Part shown: positions 1 through 4,581 of the stretch, piece after piece
How positions within the stretch are numbered: position 1 is the first letter of the stretch
Layout of the letters: each line of letters begins with the position of its first letter
DNA from: an uncultured Alistipes sp.
GTDB taxonomy: Bacteria; Bacteroidota; Bacteroidia; Bacteroidales; Rikenellaceae
Direction of reading: 5' to 3'
DNA: 5,291 nt
Assembly: GCF_949296715.1 (NCBI RefSeq)
Contig: NZ_CASFQD010000040.1
Coordinates: 1 to 5,291, forward strand
Translations under genes and position numbers: made by a program
Notes under the pieces: model-generated
Database searches by the model: none
What the model saw: the letters and a program-made list of their open reading frames with translations, nothing else
What the model was told of the DNA's origin: nothing

Positions 1-4
1 ACAT

Positions 5-22
5 CGTTTTTTTCGTTTTTTT
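5..22. repeat. Tandem 9-bp repeat, CG followed by seven T, two copies
   Basis: Two exact, adjacent copies of CGTTTTTTT lie at 5-13 and 14-22, just left of the large palindrome. The AT-rich stretch contrasts with the GC-rich genes to the right. It may be the T-tract or 3' tail of a gene ending left of the window, or simple slippage-prone DNA. Its end supplies a TTGACA hexamer (21-26), but no matching downstream promoter box was found. Confidence 0.7.
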
Positions 23-28
23 GACATA

Positions 29-72
29 AAAACAGAGATTAGTAGAAACCGGTTTCTACTAATCTCTGTTTT
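29..72. terminator. Perfect 44-bp palindrome, likely bidirectional intrinsic terminator
   Basis: The two 22-base arms (29-50 and 51-72) are exact reverse complements with no spacer; the centre is AAACC|GGTTT. Each arm starts with AAAA on its outer side, so the transcript of either strand would end in a hairpin running into UUUU. This is the usual form of a two-way terminator. It would serve the minus-strand acetyltransferase gene ending at 198 and whatever gene lies left of the window. Against this, it sits about 125 bases past that gene's stop, the stem is long and only moderately GC-rich, and the T-tracts are short and part of the stem. A protein-binding palindrome or a small repeated element are alternatives. 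The palindrome is certain; the role is inferred. Confidence 0.6.
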
Positions 73-197
73 ATCCTCCTAACTGCCAAATATTAAGTCG
101 GTTACATTTTATATCTCCAACCAATTTTGGCATCATTACCTTTTGTTTCGGGCGGGTCCGGCGGTGCTTGCGGCCTTGCGTCCTGTTGCGTTGCGGT

Positions 198-731
198 TTA
201 TTCTGTTGTTTCCCCGGGGGTCAATACCTTTTCGAATGCCATCCTTTCGCCGTTGCGGCAGCTGATTTTTCCGCAGTAGACGAACTGCTCCTTCTCCATG
301 AGGTGCAGCATCTGCCGGTTGTCGTAATTCGTGTCGACGCGGAATGCCGGAACGCCCCGCGTGCGGGCCAGCGCGGCCGTGCAGCGCAGGAATTCGGTGG
401 CTACGCCGCGGCACTTCTCGCCGTCGGCGACCGCCAGCCGGTGCAGCACCACATAGTCGTCCGAGGTGATCCATGCGCCGCGGATCGCCCCGTAGGAGGG
501 TTCTCCGTCGAAGAAAAGGGCTCCGTAGGCGATGACCGTGCCGTTGGTGCGGCAGAGCACGTGACCCGCGCCGCGGGCGATGTCGGCCTCGATGTCCTCG
601 CGGGCGGGGTAGCCGTCCTGCCACTGGTCGCTGCCCGCGGCGCGCATCTGGGCCTGGGCCTGGCGGATGATCTCCAGGATGCGCTCCTCCTCGCCGGGCC
701 GGGCCGGGCGGAATATCAGTTCGTCGTTCAT
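198..731 (-). CDS. GNAT family N-acetyltransferase (QW..GYP type)
   Basis: A 177-residue cytoplasmic acetyltransferase expected to move an acetyl group from acetyl-CoA to an amine; the acceptor cannot be read from the sequence. Residues 3-30 fit the first GNAT strand and helix (LIFRPARPGEEERILEII). The QWQDGYP segment (36-42) is typical of a GNAT subgroup common in Bacteroidetes and Firmicutes. The acetyl-CoA-binding segment is VVLHRLAV..EKCRGVATEFL (94-115), where Lys106 stands where Arg or Gln is usual in R/Q-x-x-G-x-G/A. Residues 131-156 (RVDTNYDNRQM..F.YCGKI) match the final motif. I chose the ATG at 729-731 because family similarity begins there. An in-frame start at 809 adds 26 residues encoded by the repeat-rich intergenic DNA. 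The gene is divergent from the sHSP gene. A TATCTTTA box lies four bases before the ATG (736-743). Confidence 0.88.
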   Translation of the reverse strand: MNDELIFRPARPGEEERILEIIRQAQAQMRAAGSDQWQDGYPAREDIEADIARGAGHVLCRTNGTVIAYGALFFDGEPSYGAIRGAWITSDDYVVLHRLAVADGEKCRGVATEFLRCTAALARTRGVPAFRVDTNYDNRQMLHLMEKEQFVYCGKISCRNGERMAFEKVLTPGETTE

Positions 732-767
732 GTCGTAAAGATAGCAAAAACGGCAGTTCCTGCCACC

Positions 768-816
768 GTGACGTGACGATTTTTCCGTTTTTGTGACAAA
801 TAGTGACAATTTTTCC
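768..816. repeat. Phased GTGAC direct repeats, possible operator
   Basis: GTGAC occurs four times in one orientation, beginning at 768, 773, 793 and 803, so all spacings are multiples of five bases and the last three are 20 and 10 apart. Two copies extend to the 14-mer GTGACRATTTTTCC at 773-786 and 803-816, which match at 13 of 14 positions and are exactly 30 bases apart, about three helical turns. The copies at 793 and 803 share GTGACAA. Such spacing puts sites on one face of the helix and suits cooperative binding by a regulator of one or both divergent genes. The repeats are seen directly; binding is inferred. Confidence 0.55.
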
Positions 817-859
817 TGTTATCGGATGTGGCACAGGATTTGACCGATTGAGGGTGAAG

Positions 860-877
860 CCGCTCCGGAAGGGGCGG
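860..877 (+). other. Leader hairpin with GGAA (GNRA-type) loop upstream of sHSP gene
   Basis: CCGCTCC (860-866) can pair with GGGGCGG (871-877) over seven base pairs, one of them G-U, leaving a GGAA tetraloop of the stable GNRA class. It lies about 30 bases before the sHSP ribosome binding site. It does not sequester that site, so it is not by itself an RNA thermometer. It might stabilise the leader transcript if the transcript starts upstream of it. Confidence 0.35.
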
Positions 878-889
878 GGACGAAAAAAG

Positions 890-910
890 ATGTTTAACCA
901 AATCAAATAA
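890..910 (+). CDS. Six-codon leader ORF (MFNQIK) ending in the sHSP ribosome binding site
   Basis: ATG at 890 opens a reading frame for MFNQIK, closed by TAA at 908-910. The AA of that stop are also the first bases of AAGGAGGA, the sHSP ribosome binding site. A ribosome ending here would sit on the sHSP start region, which could couple or obstruct initiation. Only a purine stretch (GAAAAAAG) precedes the ATG, so its own initiation signal is weak. An ORF this short can arise by chance; translation is speculative. Confidence 0.2.
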   Translation: MFNQIK

Positions 911-916
911 GGAGGA
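909..916 (+). promoter_or_regulatory. Strong ribosome binding site of sHSP gene
   Basis: AAGGAGGA is close to a full complement of the 16S rRNA 3' end. It lies seven bases before ATG 924 and ten before ATG 927. No other gene start in this window has such a site, and Bacteroidetes rarely rely on one, so this suggests strong translation of the chaperone. Confidence 0.8.
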
Positions 917-923
917 CAAGATT

Positions 924-1358
924 ATGATGCCTGTCAGAAGAAATCAGAATTGGTTGCCGAGCATTTTCAACGACTTTTTCGGTAACGAGTGGGTGGACAA
1001 ATCGAACGCTACGGCTCCGGCCGTGAACATCCTCGAGACGGAGGACGATTTCAAGATCGAGGTAGCCGCTCCGGGCATGACCAAGGAGGACTTCAAGGTC
1101 CACATCAACGAGGACAACGAGCTGGTGATCTCGATGGAGAAGAAGAGCGAGCACAAGGACGAGGACAAGAAGCGCAAGGGCACCTACCTGCGGCGCGAGT
1201 TTTCGTACAGCCAGTTCCAGCAGAGCCTGATTCTGCCCGACAATGTGGAGAAGGAGAAGATCGCGGCTTCGGTCGAGAACGGCGTGCTGACGGTCGACAT
1301 CCCCAAGAAGAAGGAGACCGTGACGGCGCCCGCTGCCCGACAGATCGAGATCAAGTAG
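924..1358 (+). CDS. Small heat shock protein, Hsp20/alpha-crystallin family
   Basis: A 144-residue ATP-independent holdase that binds unfolding proteins in the cytoplasm as large oligomers and passes them to refolding chaperones. A short N-terminal arm (1-32, with the aromatic stretch NWLPSIFNDFFGNEW) precedes an alpha-crystallin domain at about 33-128. That domain begins with PAVNILETEDDFKIEVAAPGM and ends with the signature GVLTVDIPKK (GVL at 120-122). The C-terminal tail carries the IXI motif (IEI, 141-143) that locks neighbouring dimers in the oligomer. Length is usual for bacterial class A proteins. Two start codons, ATG 924 and ATG 927, stand side by side; I took the first because its spacing to AAGGAGGA is better. 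The gene stands alone between its own leader and a strong terminator. It is expected to be stress-induced, though no known heat shock operator was found. Confidence 0.96.
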   Translation: MMPVRRNQNWLPSIFNDFFGNEWVDKSNATAPAVNILETEDDFKIEVAAPGMTKEDFKVHINEDNELVISMEKKSEHKDEDKKRKGTYLRREFSYSQFQQSLILPDNVEKEKIAASVENGVLTVDIPKKKETVTAPAARQIEIK

Positions 1359-1383
1359 GGATCGGGTCACGGCAGAATGACCG

Positions 1384-1421
1384 GGGAGCGCCCCTCATGC
1401 GAGGGGTGCTCCCTCTTTTTT
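1384..1421 (+). terminator. Intrinsic terminator of the sHSP gene
   Basis: GGGAGCGCCCCTC (1384-1396) pairs with GAGGGGTGCTCCC (1401-1413) over 13 base pairs, one of them G-U, with an ATGC loop. The hairpin is followed by TCTTTTTT. It begins 26 bases after the sHSP stop and separates that gene from the cutC run. Confidence 0.93.
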
Positions 1422-1674
1422 GTGCCGTAGTCCCCGCGCGTGTCGGATGGCCCGTCTCGTCCCGGGATACGGCGGCTCCTGTGCGAGGCCTGTCCGACCC
1501 CGGTCCTGCGGCTCCGGCAGGCGGGATATTGCGGTCTTTTTTCGGGACGGCGCCCGGGCGGAGCGTTTTTCCGGGCCGGATTCGGTGCGCCGGGGTGAGG
1601 CGTTTTCGGTTGCGGCGAGGCTTTTTGGGGTGCTGCGGTTGCATATTCCGCCGCAAATCGCTAAATTCGCGGAT
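1422..1674. other. GC-rich 253-bp gap with no supportable gene
   Basis: The frame of cutC stays open back to a TTG at 1420, but that codon lies inside the terminator T-tract and the added residues are Arg/Pro-rich with no family resemblance, so I read the stretch as noncoding. It contains GTCGGA (1442-1447) and its complement TCCGAC (1493-1498), a 10-bp palindrome CGCCCGGGCG (1551-1560) and a T6 run near 1537-1542. It probably serves as the promoter or leader region for cutC. Confidence 0.5.
1638..1669 (+). promoter_or_regulatory. Candidate Bacteroidetes-type promoter of cutC
   Basis: GTTG (1638-1641) and TAAATTCG (1662-1669) are 20 bases apart, the spacing of the Bacteroidetes primary sigma factor consensus TTTG / TAnnTTTG. 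Each box differs from consensus at one defined base. The ATG of cutC begins only five bases past the second box, so transcription would start at or next to the start codon and give a leaderless or nearly leaderless mRNA. The match is short and could be chance. Confidence 0.3.
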
Positions 1675-2409
1675 ATGATCGAAACCGAATTGTGTGCCTA
1701 CGGCATCGAAGCGTGCCGTGCGGCGGCCCGCGCGGGTCTGACGCGCGTGGAACTGTGTGCTTCGCCCTACGAGGGCGGAACGACTCCCTCGGCTGCGGCC
1801 ATCCGGCAGGCCCGGCGTGTCGGCGGGGTGCGGTTGAGCGTGATGATCCGTCCCCGCGGCGGCGATTTCCTCTATACGGACGAGGAGTTTGCGCAGATGC
1901 TCGACGACGTGCGCTTCGCCCGTGCCGAGGGGGCCGACTGCGTGGTCGCGGGGCTGCTGACCGCCGACGGGCAGATCGACGAGGCGCGCACGGCGGCGCT
2001 GGTTGCCGAGGCGGGCGGCATGGAGGTGACCTTCCACCGCGCCTTCGACATGGTGCGCGACCAGCGGGAGGCGCTCGAGGCCCTCATGCGGGCGGGATGC
2101 CGGCGGGTGCTGACCTCCGGCGGCCGCAACACGGCCGAGGAGGGGCTGGAGCGGCTGCGCGAGCTGGTGAGGCAGGCCGACGGCCGCATCGGCATCATGG
2201 CCGGCAGCGGCGTGCGCCCCTCGAATGCGGCGCGGATCGCCGCCGCGGGGGTCGATGCTCTGCACTTCAGCGCCCGCTGCCTGCGCGAGAGCGGCATGGC
2301 CTACCGCAACCCCGCCGTCTCGATGGGCGGCGTCGAGGGAATCCCCGAGTATGCCACCGTCGCCTGCGACGAGCGGACGATCGCCGAAATTCTGAACACA
2401 TTGTCCTAA
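1675..2409 (+). CDS. cutC: CutC family protein (copper homeostasis protein CutC)
   Basis: A 244-residue TIM-barrel protein of the CutC family, near the 248 residues of E. coli CutC. Family blocks appear in order: RVELCASPYEGGTTPS (24-39), SVMIRPRGGDF (55-65), FHRAFD (120-125), LTSGGR (146-151), IMAGSGV (174-180) and LHFSAR (196-201). No signal peptide is visible, so it is cytoplasmic. The name comes from copper tolerance in E. coli, but there much of the phenotype was traced to the small RNA MicL made from the 3' end of cutC, so a direct copper role is uncertain and the barrel may be an enzyme of unknown reaction. ATG 1675 is chosen because the family match starts there; upstream in-frame sequence looks noncoding. 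No ribosome binding site precedes it. It leads a run with the genes at 2421 and 3613. Confidence 0.95.
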   Translation: MIETELCAYGIEACRAAARAGLTRVELCASPYEGGTTPSAAAIRQARRVGGVRLSVMIRPRGGDFLYTDEEFAQMLDDVRFARAEGADCVVAGLLTADGQIDEARTAALVAEAGGMEVTFHRAFDMVRDQREALEALMRAGCRRVLTSGGRNTAEEGLERLRELVRQADGRIGIMAGSGVRPSNAARIAAAGVDALHFSARCLRESGMAYRNPAVSMGGVEGIPEYATVACDERTIAEILNTLS

Positions 2410-2420
2410 ACACCTTCCCC

Positions 2421-3611
2421 ATGAAGAGACTTCTGCTTCTGTTGCTTGCCGCTGCGGCCACGGCCTGCGGCGGCCCCTACGGCGCGGGCATCCCGGCCGA
2501 ATACGAACCGCTGCTCGATGCGGCGCTGGCTGATGCACCCCGCGCCGACAGCCTGCGGGCGCTGCTGCGCGAGACGCCCCGCGGCGAGCGGGCCGCGATG
2601 GCGTGGCTCATCGCGTGGATGCCGCGCGGCGACCGCGACACGATGTCGCTCGACCTGCTCCGCGAAAATGTCCGCTATGCCTGCCGCGCCCGTGCGGAGT
2701 TCCCGTGGGCGAAGGCGTTGCCCGATTCCGTCTTCCTGAACGAGGTGCTGCCCTATGCCGTGGTCGACGAGGTGCGCGACGCCTGGCGCCGCGACCTTTA
2801 CGAGCGGCTGGCGCCCCGCGTGGCTGCGTGCCGCGAGCTGGCGGCGGCGCTCGATACGGTGAACCGCATCCTGCCCGCGGTCGTGGGCGTGGAGTACAAC
2901 ACGCTGCGCGAGAAGACCAACCAGAGCCCCGCCGAGTCGATGCGTCAGGGCATGGCCTCCTGCACGGGCCTCTCGGTGCTGCTCGTCGATGCACTGCGGG
3001 CCGTAGGCATCCCGGCGCGCTTCGCCGGCACGGCGGCCTGGCACGACAACCGCGGCAACCACAGCTGGACGGAGGTGTGGATCGACGGTGCCTGGCACTT
3101 CACGGAGTACTACCAGCCGTGGGCGCTCGACCGTGCATGGTACCTGGCCGATGCCGGGCAGGCCGTGGCCGGGGACCGCACCCATGCGATCTATGCCGTG
3201 TCGTTCCGCCCGACGGGCGACTGGTTCCCGATGGTGTGGAGCGAGCAGTCGCGCGACGTGCACGCCGTGGATGTCACGCAGCGCTATGTGGATACCTATG
3301 AGGCTTTCGCGTCGGATGCCGAGCGGCAGGGCACGCACGTGAAGGTGGCGCTGCGCATGTTCCGCGACCGGCGCCACGCATCGCAGTCGGGCGACCGCGT
3401 TGCGGCGAACGTCGATGTCTTCCGCGACGGCGAGCAGATGGGCGGCGGCCGCACGGCCGGGCCGCTGCAGGACATGAACGACGTGCTGTCGTTCCTGCTT
3501 GAGAAGAACTCCCGCTACCTGTTCCGCTACGAGAACGCGCGCGGCGAGCTGACCGAACTGACGGTCGAGGTGGGCGACGAACCGCTGACCGTCGATGCCT
3601 ACATGGAGTAG
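2421..3611 (+). CDS. Transglutaminase-like lipoprotein
   Basis: A 396-residue predicted lipoprotein. MKRLLLLLLAAAATAC is a signal peptide with lipobox ATAC; Cys16 would be lipidated. The following Gly-Gly lacks the acidic signal that sends Bacteroidetes lipoproteins to the cell surface, so a periplasm-facing location is more likely. Residues 20-150 are probably mostly helical. The transglutaminase core spans about 150-260: SCTGLSVLLVDALRAVGIPAR holds the nucleophile Cys181, and NHSWTEVWIDGAWHF holds His214. At the third triad position, 15 residues after the His, there is Glu229 rather than Asp; Asp237 is an alternative. The part after 260 looks like a beta-rich domain. Bacterial proteins with this fold are often proteases, amidases or peptidoglycan-active enzymes rather than crosslinkers; the substrate is unknown. 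The gene starts 11 bases after cutC and ends 1 base before the next ATG, suggesting one operon. Confidence 0.88.
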   Translation: MKRLLLLLLAAAATACGGPYGAGIPAEYEPLLDAALADAPRADSLRALLRETPRGERAAMAWLIAWMPRGDRDTMSLDLLRENVRYACRARAEFPWAKALPDSVFLNEVLPYAVVDEVRDAWRRDLYERLAPRVAACRELAAALDTVNRILPAVVGVEYNTLREKTNQSPAESMRQGMASCTGLSVLLVDALRAVGIPARFAGTAAWHDNRGNHSWTEVWIDGAWHFTEYYQPWALDRAWYLADAGQAVAGDRTHAIYAVSFRPTGDWFPMVWSEQSRDVHAVDVTQRYVDTYEAFASDAERQGTHVKVALRMFRDRRHASQSGDRVAANVDVFRDGEQMGGGRTAGPLQDMNDVLSFLLEKNSRYLFRYENARGELTELTVEVGDEPLTVDAYME

Positions 3612-3612
3612 G

Positions 3613-4092
3613 ATGACGGACGTGACGATCCGCCCGCTCCGTTCGGACGAGCGGTGGCTGCTGACGGAATTTCTCTACGAGGCGGTCTGGGTGCCGGACG
3701 GGGCGCCGCCCGTGCCGCGGACGGTGCTTCAGGAGCCTGCGCTGCGGCGCTATGTCGAGGATTTCGGCCGGGCGGCGGACGACCGGTGTCTTGCGGCCGT
3801 GTGCGACGGCCGCGTCGCGGGCGCCGTGTGGGTGCGCCGCATGCATGGCTTCGGACATGTCGATGACGCGACGCCCGAACTGGCCGTCGCGCTCTATCCC
3901 GAATACCGGGGGCGGGGCGTCGGGACGCTGTTGCTGCGGGCCATGCTCGATCTGTTGCGCACGGAGGGGTGCACGCGGGTTTCGCTCTCCGTGCAGCGCG
4001 AAAACCGCGCCGCGGCGTGGTATCTCCGCGAGGGGTTCGAACTTCTTGCGGAACGGGACGGCGAGCTGGTCATGGTTTGCCGGCTCGGCTGA
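3613..4092 (+). CDS. GNAT family N-acetyltransferase (FLYEAVWVP type)
   Basis: A 159-residue acetyl-CoA-dependent acyltransferase of unknown acceptor, cytoplasmic. It belongs to a GNAT subgroup recognisable by FLYEAVWVP near the N-terminus (20-28), RYVEDFGR..DD (46-57) and GAVWVR (70-75). The acetyl-CoA pyrophosphate loop is textbook: VALYPEYRGRGVGTLLL, with R99-x-x-G102-x-G104. The closing motif SLSVQRENRAAAWYLREGFE (124-143) includes Asn131 and Tyr137, positions where GNAT proteins often bind CoA or donate a proton. I chose ATG 3613, which gives the normal MTDVTIRPLR opening. An in-frame ATG at 3595 would add six residues and overlap the preceding gene by 17 bases. It is the last gene of the cutC run and converges on the gene ending at 4108, with no clear terminator between them. 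Confidence 0.93.
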   Translation: MTDVTIRPLRSDERWLLTEFLYEAVWVPDGAPPVPRTVLQEPALRRYVEDFGRAADDRCLAAVCDGRVAGAVWVRRMHGFGHVDDATPELAVALYPEYRGRGVGTLLLRAMLDLLRTEGCTRVSLSVQRENRAAAWYLREGFELLAERDGELVMVCRLG

Positions 4093-4107
4093 ACGGCGGG
4101 ATGCGGA

Positions 4108-4554
4108 TTACTCCTCCAGCGCGAGGTGGAGGATGGGGTGGTTGCGGCCCGACGGGTCCTTCGCGTCGCGTGCGACGACGCGGAATCCCATGCGGGCATA
4201 GAAGGCCCTTGCGGCGGCGTTCTCCTCGTTGACATCGACCTGCCGCGCGCCGCACCGCTGGACGGCGTGGCGGATGAGCTGCCGGCCCAGCCCCTGCCGC
4301 AGGCGGTCGGGCGCCACGAAGAGCATTTCGATCTTTTCCCCGTCGAGCCCGAGAAAGGCGGCCGGACGACCGTCCGGACGGCGCACGAGGTAGAGGTCCG
4401 CGGCGGGCAGCGCTTCGCACCGTACGAGCGGACGGTAGAGCCCCGGCTCGTCGGGGGCGAGAAAATGGTGCGTGGCCCGTACCGAGGCCTCCCACAGCGC
4501 GGTCAGCGCATCCAGATCGGCGTCGGTCGGGGCGGTCAGGTGCTCGATCTCCAT
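4108..4554 (-). CDS. YjaB-like GNAT family N-acetyltransferase
   Basis: A 148-residue acetyltransferase resembling E. coli YjaB, reported as a protein-lysine acetyltransferase; the target here is unknown. Shared marks are LWEASVRATHHFL (20-32), MLFVAPD (77-83) and VDVNEENAAARAFYARMGF (106-124), ending in PILHLAL (139-145). The acetyl-CoA loop is PDRLRQGLGRQL. Gly88 and Gly90 are in place, but the position usually held by Arg or Gln (three before Gly88) is Leu85, flanked by Arg84 and Arg86. The ATG at 4552-4554 follows the purine-rich AAGGAAG on the minus strand (4561-4567), an acceptable ribosome binding site. It lies 27 bases downstream of the ferredoxin-like gene on the same strand, so the two are probably co-transcribed. 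Confidence 0.93.
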   Translation of the reverse strand: MEIEHLTAPTDADLDALTALWEASVRATHHFLAPDEPGLYRPLVRCEALPAADLYLVRRPDGRPAAFLGLDGEKIEMLFVAPDRLRQGLGRQLIRHAVQRCGARQVDVNEENAAARAFYARMGFRVVARDAKDPSGRNHPILHLALEE

Positions 4555-4581
4555 CTTTTCTTCCTTTCTTCCGGTTGGTCG

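Larger units (their letters stand above)
732..923. promoter_or_regulatory. Divergent intergenic region between acetyltransferase and sHSP genes
   Basis: These 192 bases must carry the promoters of both flanking genes, which point away from each other. They contain GTGAC direct repeats (768-816), a short hairpin (860-877), a six-codon ORF (890-910) and the sHSP ribosome binding site (909-916). I see no full Bacteroidetes promoter pair (TTTG, about 20 bases, TAnnTTTG) for the sHSP gene. I also see no CIRCE inverted repeat (TTAGCACTC-type), so HrcA control is not supported. Confidence 0.6.

Noticed and set aside
21..26. TTGACA as a -35 promoter box
   Set aside because: No suitable -10 or TAnnTTTG box lies at the right distance, and Bacteroidetes do not use the TTGACA/TATAAT pair as their main promoter.
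84..132. TGCCAAA (84-90) and TTTGGCA (126-132) inverted repeat
   Set aside because: Only seven base pairs with a 35-base loop; expected by chance in AT-rich DNA and not tied to a gene end.
168..776. Plus-strand open frame across the first acetyltransferase gene
   Set aside because: The minus-strand frame carries the GNAT motifs; this frame is its shadow.
732..809. A 26-residue N-terminal extension of the first acetyltransferase
   Set aside because: The extra residues have no GNAT resemblance and are encoded by the repeat-rich intergenic DNA; the family match begins at the ATG at 729-731.
732..923. CIRCE operator or ROSE-type RNA thermometer for the sHSP gene
   Set aside because: No TTAGCACTC/GAGTGCTAA pair is present, and I find no upstream stretch complementary to AAGGAGGA that would hide the ribosome binding site.
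1420..1674. An 85-residue N-terminal extension of CutC
   Set aside because: It would start with TTG inside the T-tract of the sHSP terminator and is Arg/Pro-rich, unlike any CutC N-terminus.
1351..2538. A 395-codon minus-strand open frame antisense to cutC
   Set aside because: It is rich in Arg, Pro, Ala and His with no recognisable domain, spans the cutC gene and the gap before it, and is the usual result of GC-rich codons leaving the opposite strand open.
2406..3377. A 323-codon minus-strand open frame antisense to the lipoprotein gene
   Set aside because: The plus-strand frame has a signal peptide and a transglutaminase core; the antisense product is low-complexity and matches nothing I know.
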